A stretch of DNA of 64,000 nt, taken from the NCBI GenBank assembly GCA_035570275.1, contig DATMNI010000108.1:1-64000 (forward strand), given 5' to 3'. This DNA comes from DATMNI01 sp035570275. Its GTDB lineage: Bacteria; Acidobacteriota; Terriglobia; Bryobacterales; Bryobacteraceae. The translations under genes and the position numbers were made by a program. Positions 50,094 to 59,863 of the stretch are shown here, piece after piece (position 1 is the first letter of the stretch; the number at the start of each line of letters is the position of its first letter). The notes under the pieces are model-generated. The model was not told the origin of the DNA, ran no database searches, and saw nothing but the letters and a program-made list of their open reading frames with translations.

Positions 50094-51809
50094 ATGGCCG
50101 TAGACCATAACGAAGGGCAAATGGACCCTCTGGGTCCCGAAAACTACGAGCATCTGCTCGAAGATTACAGTCATTTTGCCCCACCCGCCGCCGACGAAGT
50201 TCTGCAAGGCACAGTCCTTGGTATCAAGGGCAAAGACGTCATCATCGATTTCGGCTACAAGTCCGAAGGCGTTGTCCCCATCGAACAGTTTCTGTCGCCA
50301 TCGGGCGAACTCACCGTGCATGTGGGCGACGCTGTCGACGTGATGATCGACCCCAGCGAACAGATTGAAGGTTACGTGCTGCTCTCGCATACGCGGGCGG
50401 CGCGGTTGCGCATTTGGGACAACCTCGATAAGGCTTACGAAAACCAGCTCGTGCTGTCGGGCCGCGTGCTCGGCCGCGTCAAAGGCGGGCTCGCCGTGGA
50501 CGTGGGGATCAAGGCTTTCATGCCCGGCTCGCAGGCCGACCCGCGCCCGGTGCACAATCTGGATTCTCTGGTGGGCCAGGACGTGCCCGTCAAGATCATC
50601 AAACTCAATCGCCGCCGCGGCAATGTCGTGGTGTCGCGCAAGACGGCCATCGAAGAAGAGATCAACGTTCGCAAGAGCGTGACTTTGGAACACCTGGCGG
50701 AAGGTGCGGTGGTCACCGGCATTGTCAAGAACCTGACCGACTACGGCGCGTTCATCGACTTGGGCGGCATCGATGGCCTGCTGCACGTTACCGACATGTC
50801 ATACGGCCGCATCACGCATCCTTCCGAGCTGCTGCACGTCAACCAGGAGATTTCGGTCAAAGTGCTGAAGTTCGATCGCAACAAGGAACGCGTTTCGCTG
50901 GGTCTGAAGCAACTCGAGCCAGACCCGTGGGACACCGTGATCGAGAGGTATCCGGTCAACACTCGCGTCATTGGCCGCGTGGTGAATGTGACGGACTACG
51001 GCGCCTTCGTCGAGTTGGAGCCCGGAGTGGAGGGCTTGATCCACATCAGCGAGATGACGTGGTCGCGGCGCATGAAACACCCGTCGAAAGTGGTCAAGCC
51101 GGGCGACCAGGTGGAGGCGGTGGTCCTGGAGGTGCATCCCAAGGACCGGCGAATTTCTCTCGGCCTGAAGCAATTGGAACCCAACCCCTGGACCACCATC
51201 GACAAGCGTTACAGCGTGGGCTCGGTGGTGGAAGGGCGGGTCCGTAATATGACCGATTTCGGCGCCTTCATCGAAATCGAGGAAGGGATTGACGGGCTGG
51301 TGCATGTTTCCGACCTTTCCTGGACCAAGCGCGTGAAGCACCCCTCCGAAGTCCTGAAGAAGGGCCAGATCGTGCAGGCCGTGATTCTCAACATAGATTC
51401 CGGGTCGCACCGCCTGTCCCTGGGCATCAAGCAGTTGCAGCCCGATGCCTGGGAAAGTTATTTCCAGAATCACCACTCGGGCGATACGGTTCACGGCCGG
51501 GTTTGCCGCCTGGCTAGTTTCGGGGCCTTTGTGGAATTGGCCGAGGGTGTGGAAGGGCTCTGCCACTTCTCCGAAGTACCCGGGTATTCGGGCCGGCGGG
51601 CGGCCGAAGAACCGCCACTGCGGATCAACGACGAGTTTGATTTCAAGATCGTCAAAATGAGCGAAGCGGAAAAGAAAATCGGGCTGAGCCTTCGGGCGGT
51701 GACCGACGACGAGGAAAAAACCCGCCTGGAGGATTACCAGCGCCAGGCGGCTGCGGCTACGACCACCATTGAGGAAGTGATGAGCCTGAAGGATCGCAAC
51801 CTGGAGTAG
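50094..51809 (+). CDS. rpsA: 30S ribosomal protein S1
   Basis: A 571-residue S1 with six S1/OB-fold RNA-binding domains, roughly at 37-105, 122-187, 205-273, 290-360, 377-447 and 464-536. The repeated signature GxVxNxTDYGAFVEL...EGLIHISEM is seen as VVNVTDYGAFVELEPGVEG and VRNMTDFGAFIEIEEGIDG, with ISLGLKQLEPNPW ending domains 3-5. The N-terminal extension (YEHLLEDYSHFAPPAADEVL) contacts ribosomal protein S2 in the family. It initiates translation on structured mRNAs. The gene is followed by an IHF/HU gene, the same order as in many proteobacteria. Confidence 0.93.
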   Translation: MAVDHNEGQMDPLGPENYEHLLEDYSHFAPPAADEVLQGTVLGIKGKDVIIDFGYKSEGVVPIEQFLSPSGELTVHVGDAVDVMIDPSEQIEGYVLLSHTRAARLRIWDNLDKAYENQLVLSGRVLGRVKGGLAVDVGIKAFMPGSQADPRPVHNLDSLVGQDVPVKIIKLNRRRGNVVVSRKTAIEEEINVRKSVTLEHLAEGAVVTGIVKNLTDYGAFIDLGGIDGLLHVTDMSYGRITHPSELLHVNQEISVKVLKFDRNKERVSLGLKQLEPDPWDTVIERYPVNTRVIGRVVNVTDYGAFVELEPGVEGLIHISEMTWSRRMKHPSKVVKPGDQVEAVVLEVHPKDRRISLGLKQLEPNPWTTIDKRYSVGSVVEGRVRNMTDFGAFIEIEEGIDGLVHVSDLSWTKRVKHPSEVLKKGQIVQAVILNIDSGSHRLSLGIKQLQPDAWESYFQNHHSGDTVHGRVCRLASFGAFVELAEGVEGLCHFSEVPGYSGRRAAEEPPLRINDEFDFKIVKMSEAEKKIGLSLRAVTDDEEKTRLEDYQRQAAAATTTIEEVMSLKDRNLE

Positions 51810-51827
51810 CAAACCTGGAATAGCTGC

Positions 51828-51856
51828 TTGCAAAACTTGTGAATTCAGGCGATACT
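51828..51856 (+). promoter_or_regulatory. possible promoter of the IHF/HU gene
   Basis: TTGCAA (51828-51833) and GATACT (51851-51856) are 17 bases apart, a weak but correctly spaced pair. TTAGGAG then supplies the ribosome site in front of ATG 51894. Co-transcription from rpsA is also possible because only 84 bases separate the genes. Confidence 0.35.
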
Positions 51857-51893
51857 GCGGTTTCGTAACCGATTGACAACTTAGGAGTATACG

Positions 51894-52235
51894 ATGACGA
51901 AGGCCGATCTGATTGAAGAAGTCTCCCGCGTGGTGGAGATGACCCGGAAAGAGTCCGAGGTTATCGTGGAGGCCATTTTCGACAGTATCGTTCGCTCCCT
52001 GCGGTCCGGCGACAAGATCGAAATCCGCGGCTTCGGCAGCTTCCGCACACGCCAGCGCCAACCCCGGATAGGCCGCAACCCGAAAACCGGTGCGCGAGTT
52101 GAAGTTCCCGCCAAGAAAATTCCCTACTTCAAACCAAGCAAAGAACTTAAGGACGTAGTGAACAATTCCGCCGCGCCTCTGCCCTCGGCGCCACCGGCCG
52201 TACCTCCGCCGGCTGAGCAGGTGCCCAACCCGTAG
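51894..52235 (+). CDS. IHF/HU-family DNA-bending protein with proline-rich tail
   Basis: A 113-residue nucleoid protein. The fold runs from MTKADLIEEVSRVVEMTRKE to the family signature GDKIEIRGFGSFRTRQRQPR, IGRNPKTGARVEVPAKKIPY. The RNPKTG arm with Pro inserts into the DNA minor groove and bends it. It is closer to IHF subunits/HU of other phyla than to a particular E. coli protein. The last 20 residues are rich in Ala and Pro (PLPSAPPAVPPPAEQVP), an extension not usual for HU. It lies between rpsA and a HIT-family gene. Confidence 0.9.
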   Translation: MTKADLIEEVSRVVEMTRKESEVIVEAIFDSIVRSLRSGDKIEIRGFGSFRTRQRQPRIGRNPKTGARVEVPAKKIPYFKPSKELKDVVNNSAAPLPSAPPAVPPPAEQVPNP

Positions 52236-52257
52236 CGCCGATCCGCCCGAAAACAGT

Positions 52258-52743
52258 ATGGACTACCTCTGGACCCCCTGGCGCTATCAGTACGTAACCA
52301 CTGCCGGCGGCCCGGGGGAATGTGTTTTTTGTGCCGCGGCCAGGGCGGCGGATGACCGGGAGACGCTGATGGTGCATCGCGCCGACCGCAACTTTGTCAT
52401 CCTCAATCGCTTCCCCTACACCAGCGGCCACGTGATGGTGATTCCGTACAATCATGTGGCCACTCTCGAAGACCTGGACGATACGACACTAACGGAGTTG
52501 ATCCTGCTGGGCCGCCGGATTGAGAAGTATCTGCGCGCCCTATACCGCCCCGACGGATTGAATATCGGCATGAACATCGGCCGCTCGGCCGGGGCGGGTA
52601 TCGCCGAACACCTGCACATGCATCTGCTGCCCCGGTGGACCGGCGACACCAACTTCATGACGACGGTGGGGGAGACGCGAGTGATGCCGGAGGATCTGGC
52701 GATTACCTGGGAGCGGTTGCGGGAGGCGTTTCAGAAGGGGTGA
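52258..52743 (+). CDS. HIT-family nucleotide hydrolase/phosphorylase
   Basis: A 161-residue HIT protein (Ap4A-phosphorylase-like branch). It starts MDYLWTPWRYQYVTT, then ECVFCAAARAADD with Cys residues that in relatives bind zinc. FVILNRFPYTSGHVMVIPYN is the first half and AEHLHMHLLPRWTGDTNFMT holds the histidine triad HxHxH with the nucleophile His. Such enzymes split dinucleoside polyphosphates or nucleotide phosphoramidates. The gene is next in line after rpsA and IHF/HU, spacing 22 bases. Confidence 0.88.
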   Translation: MDYLWTPWRYQYVTTAGGPGECVFCAAARAADDRETLMVHRADRNFVILNRFPYTSGHVMVIPYNHVATLEDLDDTTLTELILLGRRIEKYLRALYRPDGLNIGMNIGRSAGAGIAEHLHMHLLPRWTGDTNFMTTVGETRVMPEDLAITWERLREAFQKG

Positions 52744-52946
52744 GTTGGGCTGCCCGGGCGTCGAGGGGCAAGGTGATGAACGGTTACAACTACATCGATG
52801 CCCTGAACGGCACGGGAGCTTCTCCCGGCGTGCAGTCCAAGCTGACTCTGGCAAGCCCCTACGGATGCCCAACCTGTTCCAGCAGGCCCTTAACCTCCGC
52901 CTGGCCGTTCGCTTCACCTTCTGATCCATTCGAACCTGCAATTCCC

Positions 52947-52972
52947 AAGGGGCCGGGTAACCGGCCCCTTTT
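52947..52972 (+). terminator. rho-independent terminator after the rpsA-IHF-HIT unit
   Basis: AAGGGGCCGG-GTAA-CCGGCCCCTT forms a perfect ten-base stem with a four-base loop and ends in TTTT. It is 200 bases downstream of the HIT stop on the plus strand and faces the end of the large minus-strand surface-protein gene. It is the clearest intrinsic terminator in the window. Confidence 0.85.
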
Positions 52973-53056
52973 CTGTTAGGAGTACACCCGGATCGTTAAT
53001 CCGTCAGCCGTGCGTAGGGCCTTCAGAACCGCTCACGACCCTCCTCGTGTACGGCC

Positions 53057-56000
53057 TCACTTCACATTGGCGGTGACCGTGGCATTCCCGGTCAGCGTGA
53101 ACGTGCAGGTCTGCGTGTCGTTTCCGCCGCTCGAACAGGCGCCGGACCATACGGCCGTGCGGCCGCCCGAGACGCTGAGCGTTATCGCCGTCCCGGTGGC
53201 AAACGGCGCCGACAGGGAACTGCCCACGGCTACGTTGATCCCGGCCGGGCTCGAGGTCACACGCTGTCCGCTGCGGCCGGTGGCCGTCACCGTCAGCGTG
53301 GTGCCTTGGGCCGCCGGCGGCGTCACCGTCAGGGCGGCCGTCCGCGTCACGCTCCCGGTGGCGCTCGCCGTAATGGTGACCGGCGTCGATGTGGTGACCG
53401 AACTCGTCGCGATCGCGAAGGTCGCGCTGGTCGCCCCCTGCGCCACAGTCACGCTCGCGGGCACGGTCGCCGCGGCCTGGCTGCTCGAGAGCGTCGCCGT
53501 GAATCCGCCCGCGGGCGCGGCGCCCGTCAGCGTCACCGTGCCTTGCGACGCGGCGCCGCCGGCCACGCTCGCCGGGCTCACGGCCAGCGACGACAACGCG
53601 GCCGTGGCCGTTGCCGGCGATATCAGCATCACAGCGTTATGGCTCACTCCGCCAAACGCGCCGCCGACGGTCGCGGACGTCACCGCGGTCACCGACACCG
53701 TGCTCACGGTAAACGTCGCGCTCGTGGCGCCGGCCGCAACCATTACGCTGCCAGGCACGGTGGCCGCGCTCGTGTTGTTGTTGGTGAGCGTGACCACCGC
53801 GCCACCCGCGGGCGCGGCGCCCGTCAGCGTCACCGTGCCCTGCGACGCGGCGCCACCGGTCACGCTCACCGGGCTCACGGCGAGCGACGACAATGAGAGC
53901 GCCGGAGGCGCACCGGGGTTCACGGTCAGAGGCGCAAGCTGTTGCACACCCCCAGCCGTGGCGGTGACCGTCAGTCCCGTCTGTGTGGTGACTGCAGCCG
54001 TGGGTACCTGGAAGGCTATGCTAGTCGCACCCTGAGCCACGGTAACGGTTGCCGGCAGAGTGACGATACCCGGAACATTGGCGGATAGCGTAGCGGTAAA
54101 CCCGCCTGGCCCAGCGGGACTCGTGAGGCTCAGGCCCGCCAGGGCAGCAGTGCCTCCCGTGACCGTATTCGGAAAGAAACCGATGCTTGAGAGCGCCGCT
54201 GGTGGGGGCGGCGCTGAGACCGTACTCGTTGCTCCCAGCGAGGAATTGTTATACGAGGCGGTGACCGTTACGGGGGTGGTGGCGGTCACTACCGACGTGG
54301 TCGCTGTCGCCGTCGCGTTCTGCGCACCCGTCGGAATCGTCAAATTGGCCGGCACCGTCAGCACCGCCGGGTTGCTGCTGGTAAGGGCGACAACTGCGCC
54401 GGTACCCTGCGCCCCGGACGTAAGCGTCACCGTGATGGCGAAGGAGTTTCCCCCCACCACCTGGGCGGACGACACAGCGGCCACTGTGGGCAAAGGCGGC
54501 GGAGGCGGAGGCGCTCCGTTCAGCGCCAGTTTCGTGATGAAGGCATCCTGGCCGCCCTTGAGGACCCCGTCGAGGGCGTTCGCGGTTGTGGGGAAATCGG
54601 TGGACCTGGTTTCGCCGGTAACGTATACGTTGCCCGCGGCATCCAGCGCCACGTCGGCGCCGCCGTCCGTGTTGGTTCCGCCGAGATAGGTGGAGTACAG
54701 GATGGCCGTGCCCGTGGCATTCAATTCGCTGAGGAACGCGTCGGAGCCGATGCCCGGATGAAAGAAACCTTGGAACGCATCCGGAGTGGTGGGGAAGCTT
54801 TGGGAACTGGTTCCTCCCGTTACCCACACATTGCCGGCAGGAGTGAGCGCGATACCGCTGGCCGCGTAATCACCCAAAAAGGTGGAGTAGACCAGGGTGG
54901 AGCCGGTGGGATCTAATTTGCTCACGACGACCCCGCCGGTGCCGCTCTGCGAGACGGGCTGAAACACGCCCGGTGTGGTCGGATAATTCGCTGAGCCTGC
55001 GCCCGACACATAGGCATTGCCGACGGAATCGATGGCCAGGCCGCCGGCCGAGTCAAAACCCGACCCGCCGATGAACGTGGAATAGATCAGGTTTGAACCA
55101 GCGGCATTCAGCTTCAACACAAAGAGATCGAACCCGCCGTTGTTAACGGTGTTGAAGGCGCCGGCCGTGGTCGGGAAATCGGGAGAGGCGGTGTTGCCCA
55201 GGACGTAGGCGTTGTTGGACGCGTCAACGGCGATGCGCACGCCGAAATCCACCGCGCTTCCCCCGATGAAGGTGGAGTATACCAGGGCCGAACCGGCTGG
55301 ATTCAGCTTGGTGACGTACGCGTCGTAGGCGCCGTTTCTGATGGTTCGGAAGGCCCCAGGCGTGACCGGGAAATCGGCCGCGCCAGTCTCGCCGGTGACG
55401 TAAGCGCTGCCTGCCGCATCGACCGCGATGCCGAGGGCATCGTTAATATCCGAGGGTCCCCCCAGGAAGGTGGAGTATAGCAGCGCGGAACCGGTCGGGT
55501 TGAGCTTGGTAACGAAGGCGTCATAATTATCGATGGCGCATCGCGGGCAGTTGAGAACATTGAAGGTTGGGTCGAATGCGCCCCTCGTGGTGGGGAAATC
55601 GTGGGACTTGGTCTGGCCCGTGATGTAGGCGTTACCGGCGGCATCGATGGCGATGGCGCGCCCCCAATCGAAGTCACTGCCGCCGATGAAGGTGGCGTAG
55701 ACCAGGGCCGTTCCCGTGGGGTTCAGCTTGGCCACGAACACATCGGAGAAAGTTCCGACGGCGCCGGTTCTCTTGAATGCGCCGACTGTGGCCGGGAAGT
55801 CGGCCGACTGCGTCGTGCCCACGATGTAAGCGTTCCCCGCGGCATCCACGGCGATGCCGGCGCCGTTGTCAACATCCGTTCCCCCGAGGAAGGTGGAGTA
55901 GGCAACGCCCGGATCGATGATCAGCTCACGGTCCGTCTGGTAGCCCGCGCCGATGGCGAATCCGTATTCGGCCGCCGCGCCATCTGCCGCGTTCAGCGCG

Positions 56001-56830
56001 TAGCGGCTCTCCACCGGCACGCGTGCGCCGGCGATCTCCTGGTAAGACACCGGCGGCGAGTCCCGCAGCACACCCAAAGCCGTATGGACCAGCAGCCCGC
56101 CCTTAGAATCCAGCGTCAGAGCTCCCGCCCCGTTGTAGGCCAGCCGGATGTCCGCGGGCCGTGCCCCGGGCCGCACCACGAACTCGTACTTCAGCGTCCC
56201 CTCCTGCTGGTGTAGTCTCAGGTCCACGCCGGGCCAGAGCTGGCGATAGACAATCTGCGCGTAGCGCGGTACTGCCGTGTGCCACTGCGCCGGATCGCTG
56301 CCCCGGAAGTAGTTGACGTCCCCAGGCGCGCGCTCCTCCCCCTCCAGCACCACCTTCGGGTTGCTCCCGAGGAACCGCAGGGCCAGGGCGACTCCATTGC
56401 TTTCCGCCTGCCCGGCTCCATCAACGCCCGGCTCGTCATTCCTTGCCGATTTCTCCGCAGCCGCGGAGAACCTGGCTGCGATCAGAGAGGCCGGCGCGCC
56501 CATCTTGGCAGAACCGTTGGAAAGACCGGCGGCGCTGGCGCCCCTCATGAACGAGAGCACCACCGCCTCACGCGTGAGATAGAAGGCGTAGCCAGAGCCC
56601 TGCGCGGAGTAACGCACCCGGCTGTCCGTCTGGCCCCGGTTCTCCACGAAGGTGAGCGGCAGGTTCGCGTAGGCTTTCAGAACCTGCTCACGGCTCCCCT
56701 GGTGTGCAGGCTCTTGGCGTGCCGCGTGGAGGCGCGTAGCGCCTCGATTACCGCCCGCCAATACAGCGATGGCGAGTGCTGCCATTCCTACGCAAGCCGC
56801 CGCGGGTATCACATGCTTTAGAGTTTGCAT
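53057..56830 (-). CDS. giant surface protein with SBBP repeats and Ig-like C-terminal modules
   Basis: A protein of about 1257 residues. ATG 56830 starts a signal peptide (MQTLKHVIPAAACVGMAALA). Residues about 60-280 carry the N-terminal domain that usually precedes SBBP repeats (LPLTFVENRGQTDSRVRYSA, GSGYAFYLTREAVVL). Then come eight or so SBBP/beta-propeller repeats of the form YSTFLGGS..D.GxGIAVDAAGNAYVTG and SxDFPTTxGAF. From about residue 770 on there are Ig-like modules (SLAVSPASVAGGAASQGTVT) and a C-terminal domain with INVAVGSSLSAPFATGTA and WSGACSSGGNDTQTCTFT. It is likely a cell-surface or secreted adhesin or scaffold. The same C-terminal block recurs in the neighbouring giant gene. 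Confidence 0.85.
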   Translation of the reverse strand: MQTLKHVIPAAACVGMAALAIAVLAGGNRGATRLHAARQEPAHQGSREQVLKAYANLPLTFVENRGQTDSRVRYSAQGSGYAFYLTREAVVLSFMRGASAAGLSNGSAKMGAPASLIAARFSAAAEKSARNDEPGVDGAGQAESNGVALALRFLGSNPKVVLEGEERAPGDVNYFRGSDPAQWHTAVPRYAQIVYRQLWPGVDLRLHQQEGTLKYEFVVRPGARPADIRLAYNGAGALTLDSKGGLLVHTALGVLRDSPPVSYQEIAGARVPVESRYALNAADGAAAEYGFAIGAGYQTDRELIIDPGVAYSTFLGGTDVDNGAGIAVDAAGNAYIVGTTQSADFPATVGAFKRTGAVGTFSDVFVAKLNPTGTALVYATFIGGSDFDWGRAIAIDAAGNAYITGQTKSHDFPTTRGAFDPTFNVLNCPRCAIDNYDAFVTKLNPTGSALLYSTFLGGPSDINDALGIAVDAAGSAYVTGETGAADFPVTPGAFRTIRNGAYDAYVTKLNPAGSALVYSTFIGGSAVDFGVRIAVDASNNAYVLGNTASPDFPTTAGAFNTVNNGGFDLFVLKLNAAGSNLIYSTFIGGSGFDSAGGLAIDSVGNAYVSGAGSANYPTTPGVFQPVSQSGTGGVVVSKLDPTGSTLVYSTFLGDYAASGIALTPAGNVWVTGGTSSQSFPTTPDAFQGFFHPGIGSDAFLSELNATGTAILYSTYLGGTNTDGGADVALDAAGNVYVTGETRSTDFPTTANALDGVLKGGQDAFITKLALNGAPPPPPPLPTVAAVSSAQVVGGNSFAITVTLTSGAQGTGAVVALTSSNPAVLTVPANLTIPTGAQNATATATTSVVTATTPVTVTASYNNSSLGATSTVSAPPPPAALSSIGFFPNTVTGGTAALAGLSLTSPAGPGGFTATLSANVPGIVTLPATVTVAQGATSIAFQVPTAAVTTQTGLTVTATAGGVQQLAPLTVNPGAPPALSLSSLAVSPVSVTGGAASQGTVTLTGAAPAGGAVVTLTNNNTSAATVPGSVMVAAGATSATFTVSTVSVTAVTSATVGGAFGGVSHNAVMLISPATATAALSSLAVSPASVAGGAASQGTVTLTGAAPAGGFTATLSSSQAAATVPASVTVAQGATSATFAIATSSVTTSTPVTITASATGSVTRTAALTVTPPAAQGTTLTVTATGRSGQRVTSSPAGINVAVGSSLSAPFATGTAITLSVSGGRTAVWSGACSSGGNDTQTCTFTLTGNATVTANVK

Positions 56831-56848
56831 CTTTCTTCCCCAATCCAT

Positions 56849-57157
56849 TCCAAAAGTTCAAGTGTCGCCGCCGTCTGTTCAGTGATTTCAGATACATCCC
56901 ACTGGCGTTAATTGCCGCTCGCCGACCCACGCCATTATGCTAGTCCACAACAGTCGACCGGCTGGTGTTACTTGAGTAAATCTGTTGTAAATAGGTGATG
57001 GGCGACCCCACCAAGCTATTCGTGGAAGCGCGCACGGCCACGCCCGGCTGGCTGCGCCATTTCCTCGGCGGCCGCTCAACGGTCCGCGCGCGCCAGCCGC
57101 TTGAGACGACGTGTGCTTCGTATCGATCGAAGATTAAGCGAGGGCTGGAAACAAGGC
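56849..57157. other. spacer between the two giant surface-protein genes
   Basis: This 310-base gap has no convincing gene on either strand. It contains the upstream region of the SBBP gene and, to the right, the end of the second gene. Sequence TTGTAAATAGG near 56980-57000 resembles TGTAAATCC near 60355, upstream of a truncated copy of the second gene, so the control region may be duplicated. Confidence 0.4.
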
Positions 57158-59863
57158 TCATTGCACATCGGCCGTGACCGTAGCAGTCCCGGTCAGTGTG
57201 AACGTGCAGGTCTTGCTCTCGCCGCTCGTACACGCGCCGGACCAGACCACGCTGCGCCCGTTCGAAACCGTCAGCGTAATCGCCGTCCCCGTGTTAAACG
57301 GCGCCGACCTGGTGCTGCCCACCGCCACGTTGATTCCTGCCGGACTTGAAGTCACACTCTCTCCGCGCCGGCCGCTTGCTGTTACCGTCAGCGTCGCAGA
57401 CTGGCCCGCCGGCGTCACCGTCAGTGTTGCCGTGCGTGTGCCGCCGCCTCCGGTCGCCGTGATCGTCACCGGCGTGGATACGGCAACGGCACTGGTGGCG
57501 ATCGGGAAGGTCGCACTGGTTGCGCCTTGCGTCACCGTCACACTCGCGGGCGTGGTTGCCGCTGCTTGACTGCTTGAAAGTGTCACCGTGAATCCGCCCG
57601 AAGGCGCCGCGCTTGTCAATGTCACCGTTCCCTGCGATGCCGTGCCACCGGTCACGCTGGCCGGGCTCACGGCGACCGACGACAATGCGGCCGTAGCCTG
57701 AGTCTTCGATATGGTCAACACCGCGCTGCGGCTCACGCCGCCGGACACGCCGCTAATGGTCGCGGAGGTGGGCGCGGCCGCCGCCGCCGTGCTCACGGTG
57801 AAGGTCGCGCTGGTTGTGCCGGCGGCGACCGTGACGCTGGCAGGTACCGTGGCTCGGGCCGTGTTGCTGCTGGTCAGCGTGACCACCGTGCCGCCCCCGG
57901 GCGCGGCGTTCGCCAGCGTGGCCGTGCCTTGCGAGGTGTTGCCCCCGGCGACGGTGGATGGGCTGAGCGCAATGGCCGAAAGCGTCGCCGGTGGGGGGGC
58001 CGTGGGCGTTACCGTCAAGGCTGCCGATTTCGTTACGCCGCCGCCCGTTACCGAGATGGTGACAACGGTTGTGGTGGTGACGGGGTTGGTGAAGATGTTG
58101 ATTCCGCCTCTGGTGCTCCCGGCAGGGATCAAGACGCTACTATCAAGCTGCGTGACGACCGATGGGTTGTCAACGCTGACCTGCAGAATGTCGTCGGTGG
58201 TACCCGGCGTAGCGATGGAAACCGTCGCGAAGGAGCTGCCGGATTGCCCCACCGTCGTGGTCGGGCTCAGCGTCACCGCTGTGGGCGGCTGCTGCGGCAC
58301 CAGCGTGACATGCCCCTGCGAGGTGACGCCGTTCCACGTCGCCGTCACCGTGGCAGTCGTGTTCGCCGTCACCATGCTGGTCGGGATGGCGAGCGATGCC
58401 GAGCCGCTTCCCGGCGCGACGTTGGCGACTGCGGGCGGATGCACAGCCGCGGAGTTGCTCACCAGGTTGACCACGGCTCCGCCCGCGGGGGCCAGGCCGT
58501 TCAGCGCCACGATCGCCCCAAGCTGGGCGCCGCCGCTGAGGGTGCCGGGCGTGATGATGAGCGAGCTCAGCGACGGTGGCAGCAGGGTGAACTGCGCCGT
58601 CGCGGATCCGGAGTTCAGGGTCGCGGTGAGCGTCACCACGGTTGGAGATGTCACCTGCCCGGTGGTCATCTGGAACTGCGTCCATGCCAGGCTGCCTTGC
58701 ATCGCGATCGTCGCGGGGACCGGCGCCGCCGTCGAATTCGAACTGGAGAGGTTGATGGTGGCGCCCGACGCGGCCACCGCCGAGCTGAGTTGCACCGCGA
58801 CAAACGTAGTGTTGCCGCTATACAGCGGGTTGCTGACGACAGTGACCGACACGGGCGTTGGCGGCGCGGCGGGAATGGTGAACGACCGGGCCGCCGAAAA
58901 CGCGGTTTCGGCTGCCGTGGTGGGCGAGTTGTCTCCCTGCGTCGAGCGCACGCGCCAGAACTTCGTCCCGGAGGTGAGCGACAGCACGGTGCGGGACGGA
59001 CCGTTGAGCTGCGGGTCGTCCTCTTCGATCGACGCGAACCCGGAGTCCCTGGCGATCTGCAACTCGTACCCGCTGGGTTGCGGATTGGGGACATCCGCCC
59101 AGGTGAGCGTAACCGGCAGCGTCAGCGTGGAGCCAGTCGTTGGCGACACCAGCGCGGGCGGCGGTCCGATAGGGTTGTTGAAGAAGACCGAGAACTGGAT
59201 GACATTCGACGGTATGCCGGCGATGCCGTTGGCGTTCACGGCAATGACCCGCGCAAAATAGTTTCCTTCCGGGTTGCCGATTTCGAACGTCATGGTGGTA
59301 TTGGGAATGTTGTCGAACAGGATTCGCGTGATGATCGGGAAATTCGGGTCCGTCGCGGCCTGCAGGACGTAGGTCGCTGCGCCCGGAACGGCGGTCCAAT
59401 TAAAGGTGATGCTTTCAAACGGGTGGAACGTCGGGTAGCCCTGTGTCGGCGACAACGTGGGCTGGCCCGGCTCGCCTGGGCCGGCCGCGGTGACCATAAA
59501 GCTCTGCGCCGGGGACCACGCCCCCTGGACGAACGCGCCGCTCACTGCCTGCACGCGCCAGAAATACGTGCCGTCCGGAAGACCACTGACAGTGTCCAGC
59601 GTTTGGCCGCTGGTCGAGTCTTGGAGGACAACAGGGGCGAAGCTCGCCGAAGAGCCGACCTGCCAGTTGTATGCGACGATCCCGCTGGGGTCGCTGACCG
59701 CGGTCCAGGAGATCGTAAACGGTACCGTGACGCTGGCGCCGTTGGCCGGCGCCAGAGACGTTGGCGCCGGCGGTATGGCGGCCGCGCCGTGGCTGGCGGC
59801 CGCGACGCCTGCGGCAAGGACGCACAGCAACCTGAGGGCAGGACGGGTCTTTACGATGTTCAT
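57158..59863 (-). CDS. giant surface protein with fibronectin-like and Ig-like modules
   Basis: A 901-residue exported protein (signal MNIVKTRPALRLLCVLAAGV). Three or so N-terminal beta modules follow, of fibronectin-III character (VPFTISWTAVSDPSGIVAYN, LPDGTYFWRVQAVSG, YFARVIAVNANGIAG). The second half has Ig-like repeats and the same C-terminal block as the SBBP protein: SSVAVSPASVTGGTASQGTV and ATLTVTASGRRGESVTSSPA, ending with VVWSGACTSGESKTC. The long plus-strand frames opposite are shadows, produced by regular third-position GC. It is likely a surface or secreted carbohydrate- or protein-binding protein. Confidence 0.8.
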   Translation of the reverse strand: MNIVKTRPALRLLCVLAAGVAAASHGAAAIPPAPTSLAPANGASVTVPFTISWTAVSDPSGIVAYNWQVGSSASFAPVVLQDSTSGQTLDTVSGLPDGTYFWRVQAVSGAFVQGAWSPAQSFMVTAAGPGEPGQPTLSPTQGYPTFHPFESITFNWTAVPGAATYVLQAATDPNFPIITRILFDNIPNTTMTFEIGNPEGNYFARVIAVNANGIAGIPSNVIQFSVFFNNPIGPPPALVSPTTGSTLTLPVTLTWADVPNPQPSGYELQIARDSGFASIEEDDPQLNGPSRTVLSLTSGTKFWRVRSTQGDNSPTTAAETAFSAARSFTIPAAPPTPVSVTVVSNPLYSGNTTFVAVQLSSAVAASGATINLSSSNSTAAPVPATIAMQGSLAWTQFQMTTGQVTSPTVVTLTATLNSGSATAQFTLLPPSLSSLIITPGTLSGGAQLGAIVALNGLAPAGGAVVNLVSNSAAVHPPAVANVAPGSGSASLAIPTSMVTANTTATVTATWNGVTSQGHVTLVPQQPPTAVTLSPTTTVGQSGSSFATVSIATPGTTDDILQVSVDNPSVVTQLDSSVLIPAGSTRGGINIFTNPVTTTTVVTISVTGGGVTKSAALTVTPTAPPPATLSAIALSPSTVAGGNTSQGTATLANAAPGGGTVVTLTSSNTARATVPASVTVAAGTTSATFTVSTAAAAAPTSATISGVSGGVSRSAVLTISKTQATAALSSVAVSPASVTGGTASQGTVTLTSAAPSGGFTVTLSSSQAAATTPASVTVTQGATSATFPIATSAVAVSTPVTITATGGGGTRTATLTVTPAGQSATLTVTASGRRGESVTSSPAGINVAVGSTRSAPFNTGTAITLTVSNGRSVVWSGACTSGESKTCTFTLTGTATVTADVQ

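Noticed and set aside
52776..52979. 67-codon frame after the HIT gene (MNGYNYIDALNGTGASPGVQ)
   Set aside because: It runs through the perfect rho-independent terminator at 52947-52972, which would be translated as part of it. The start is plausible, but the frame more likely is a 3' untranslated region.
53010..54689. Plus-strand frames opposite the SBBP gene
   Set aside because: Same shadow effect; low-complexity Val/Thr/Pro sequence, no ribosome site, and the minus-strand gene explains the region.
56660..56730. A PLANARGS-like copy inside the SBBP gene start (CAGAACCTGCTCACGGCTCC)
   Set aside because: Only part of the core resembles the repeat and the key CTGACG is missing, so similarity could be chance.
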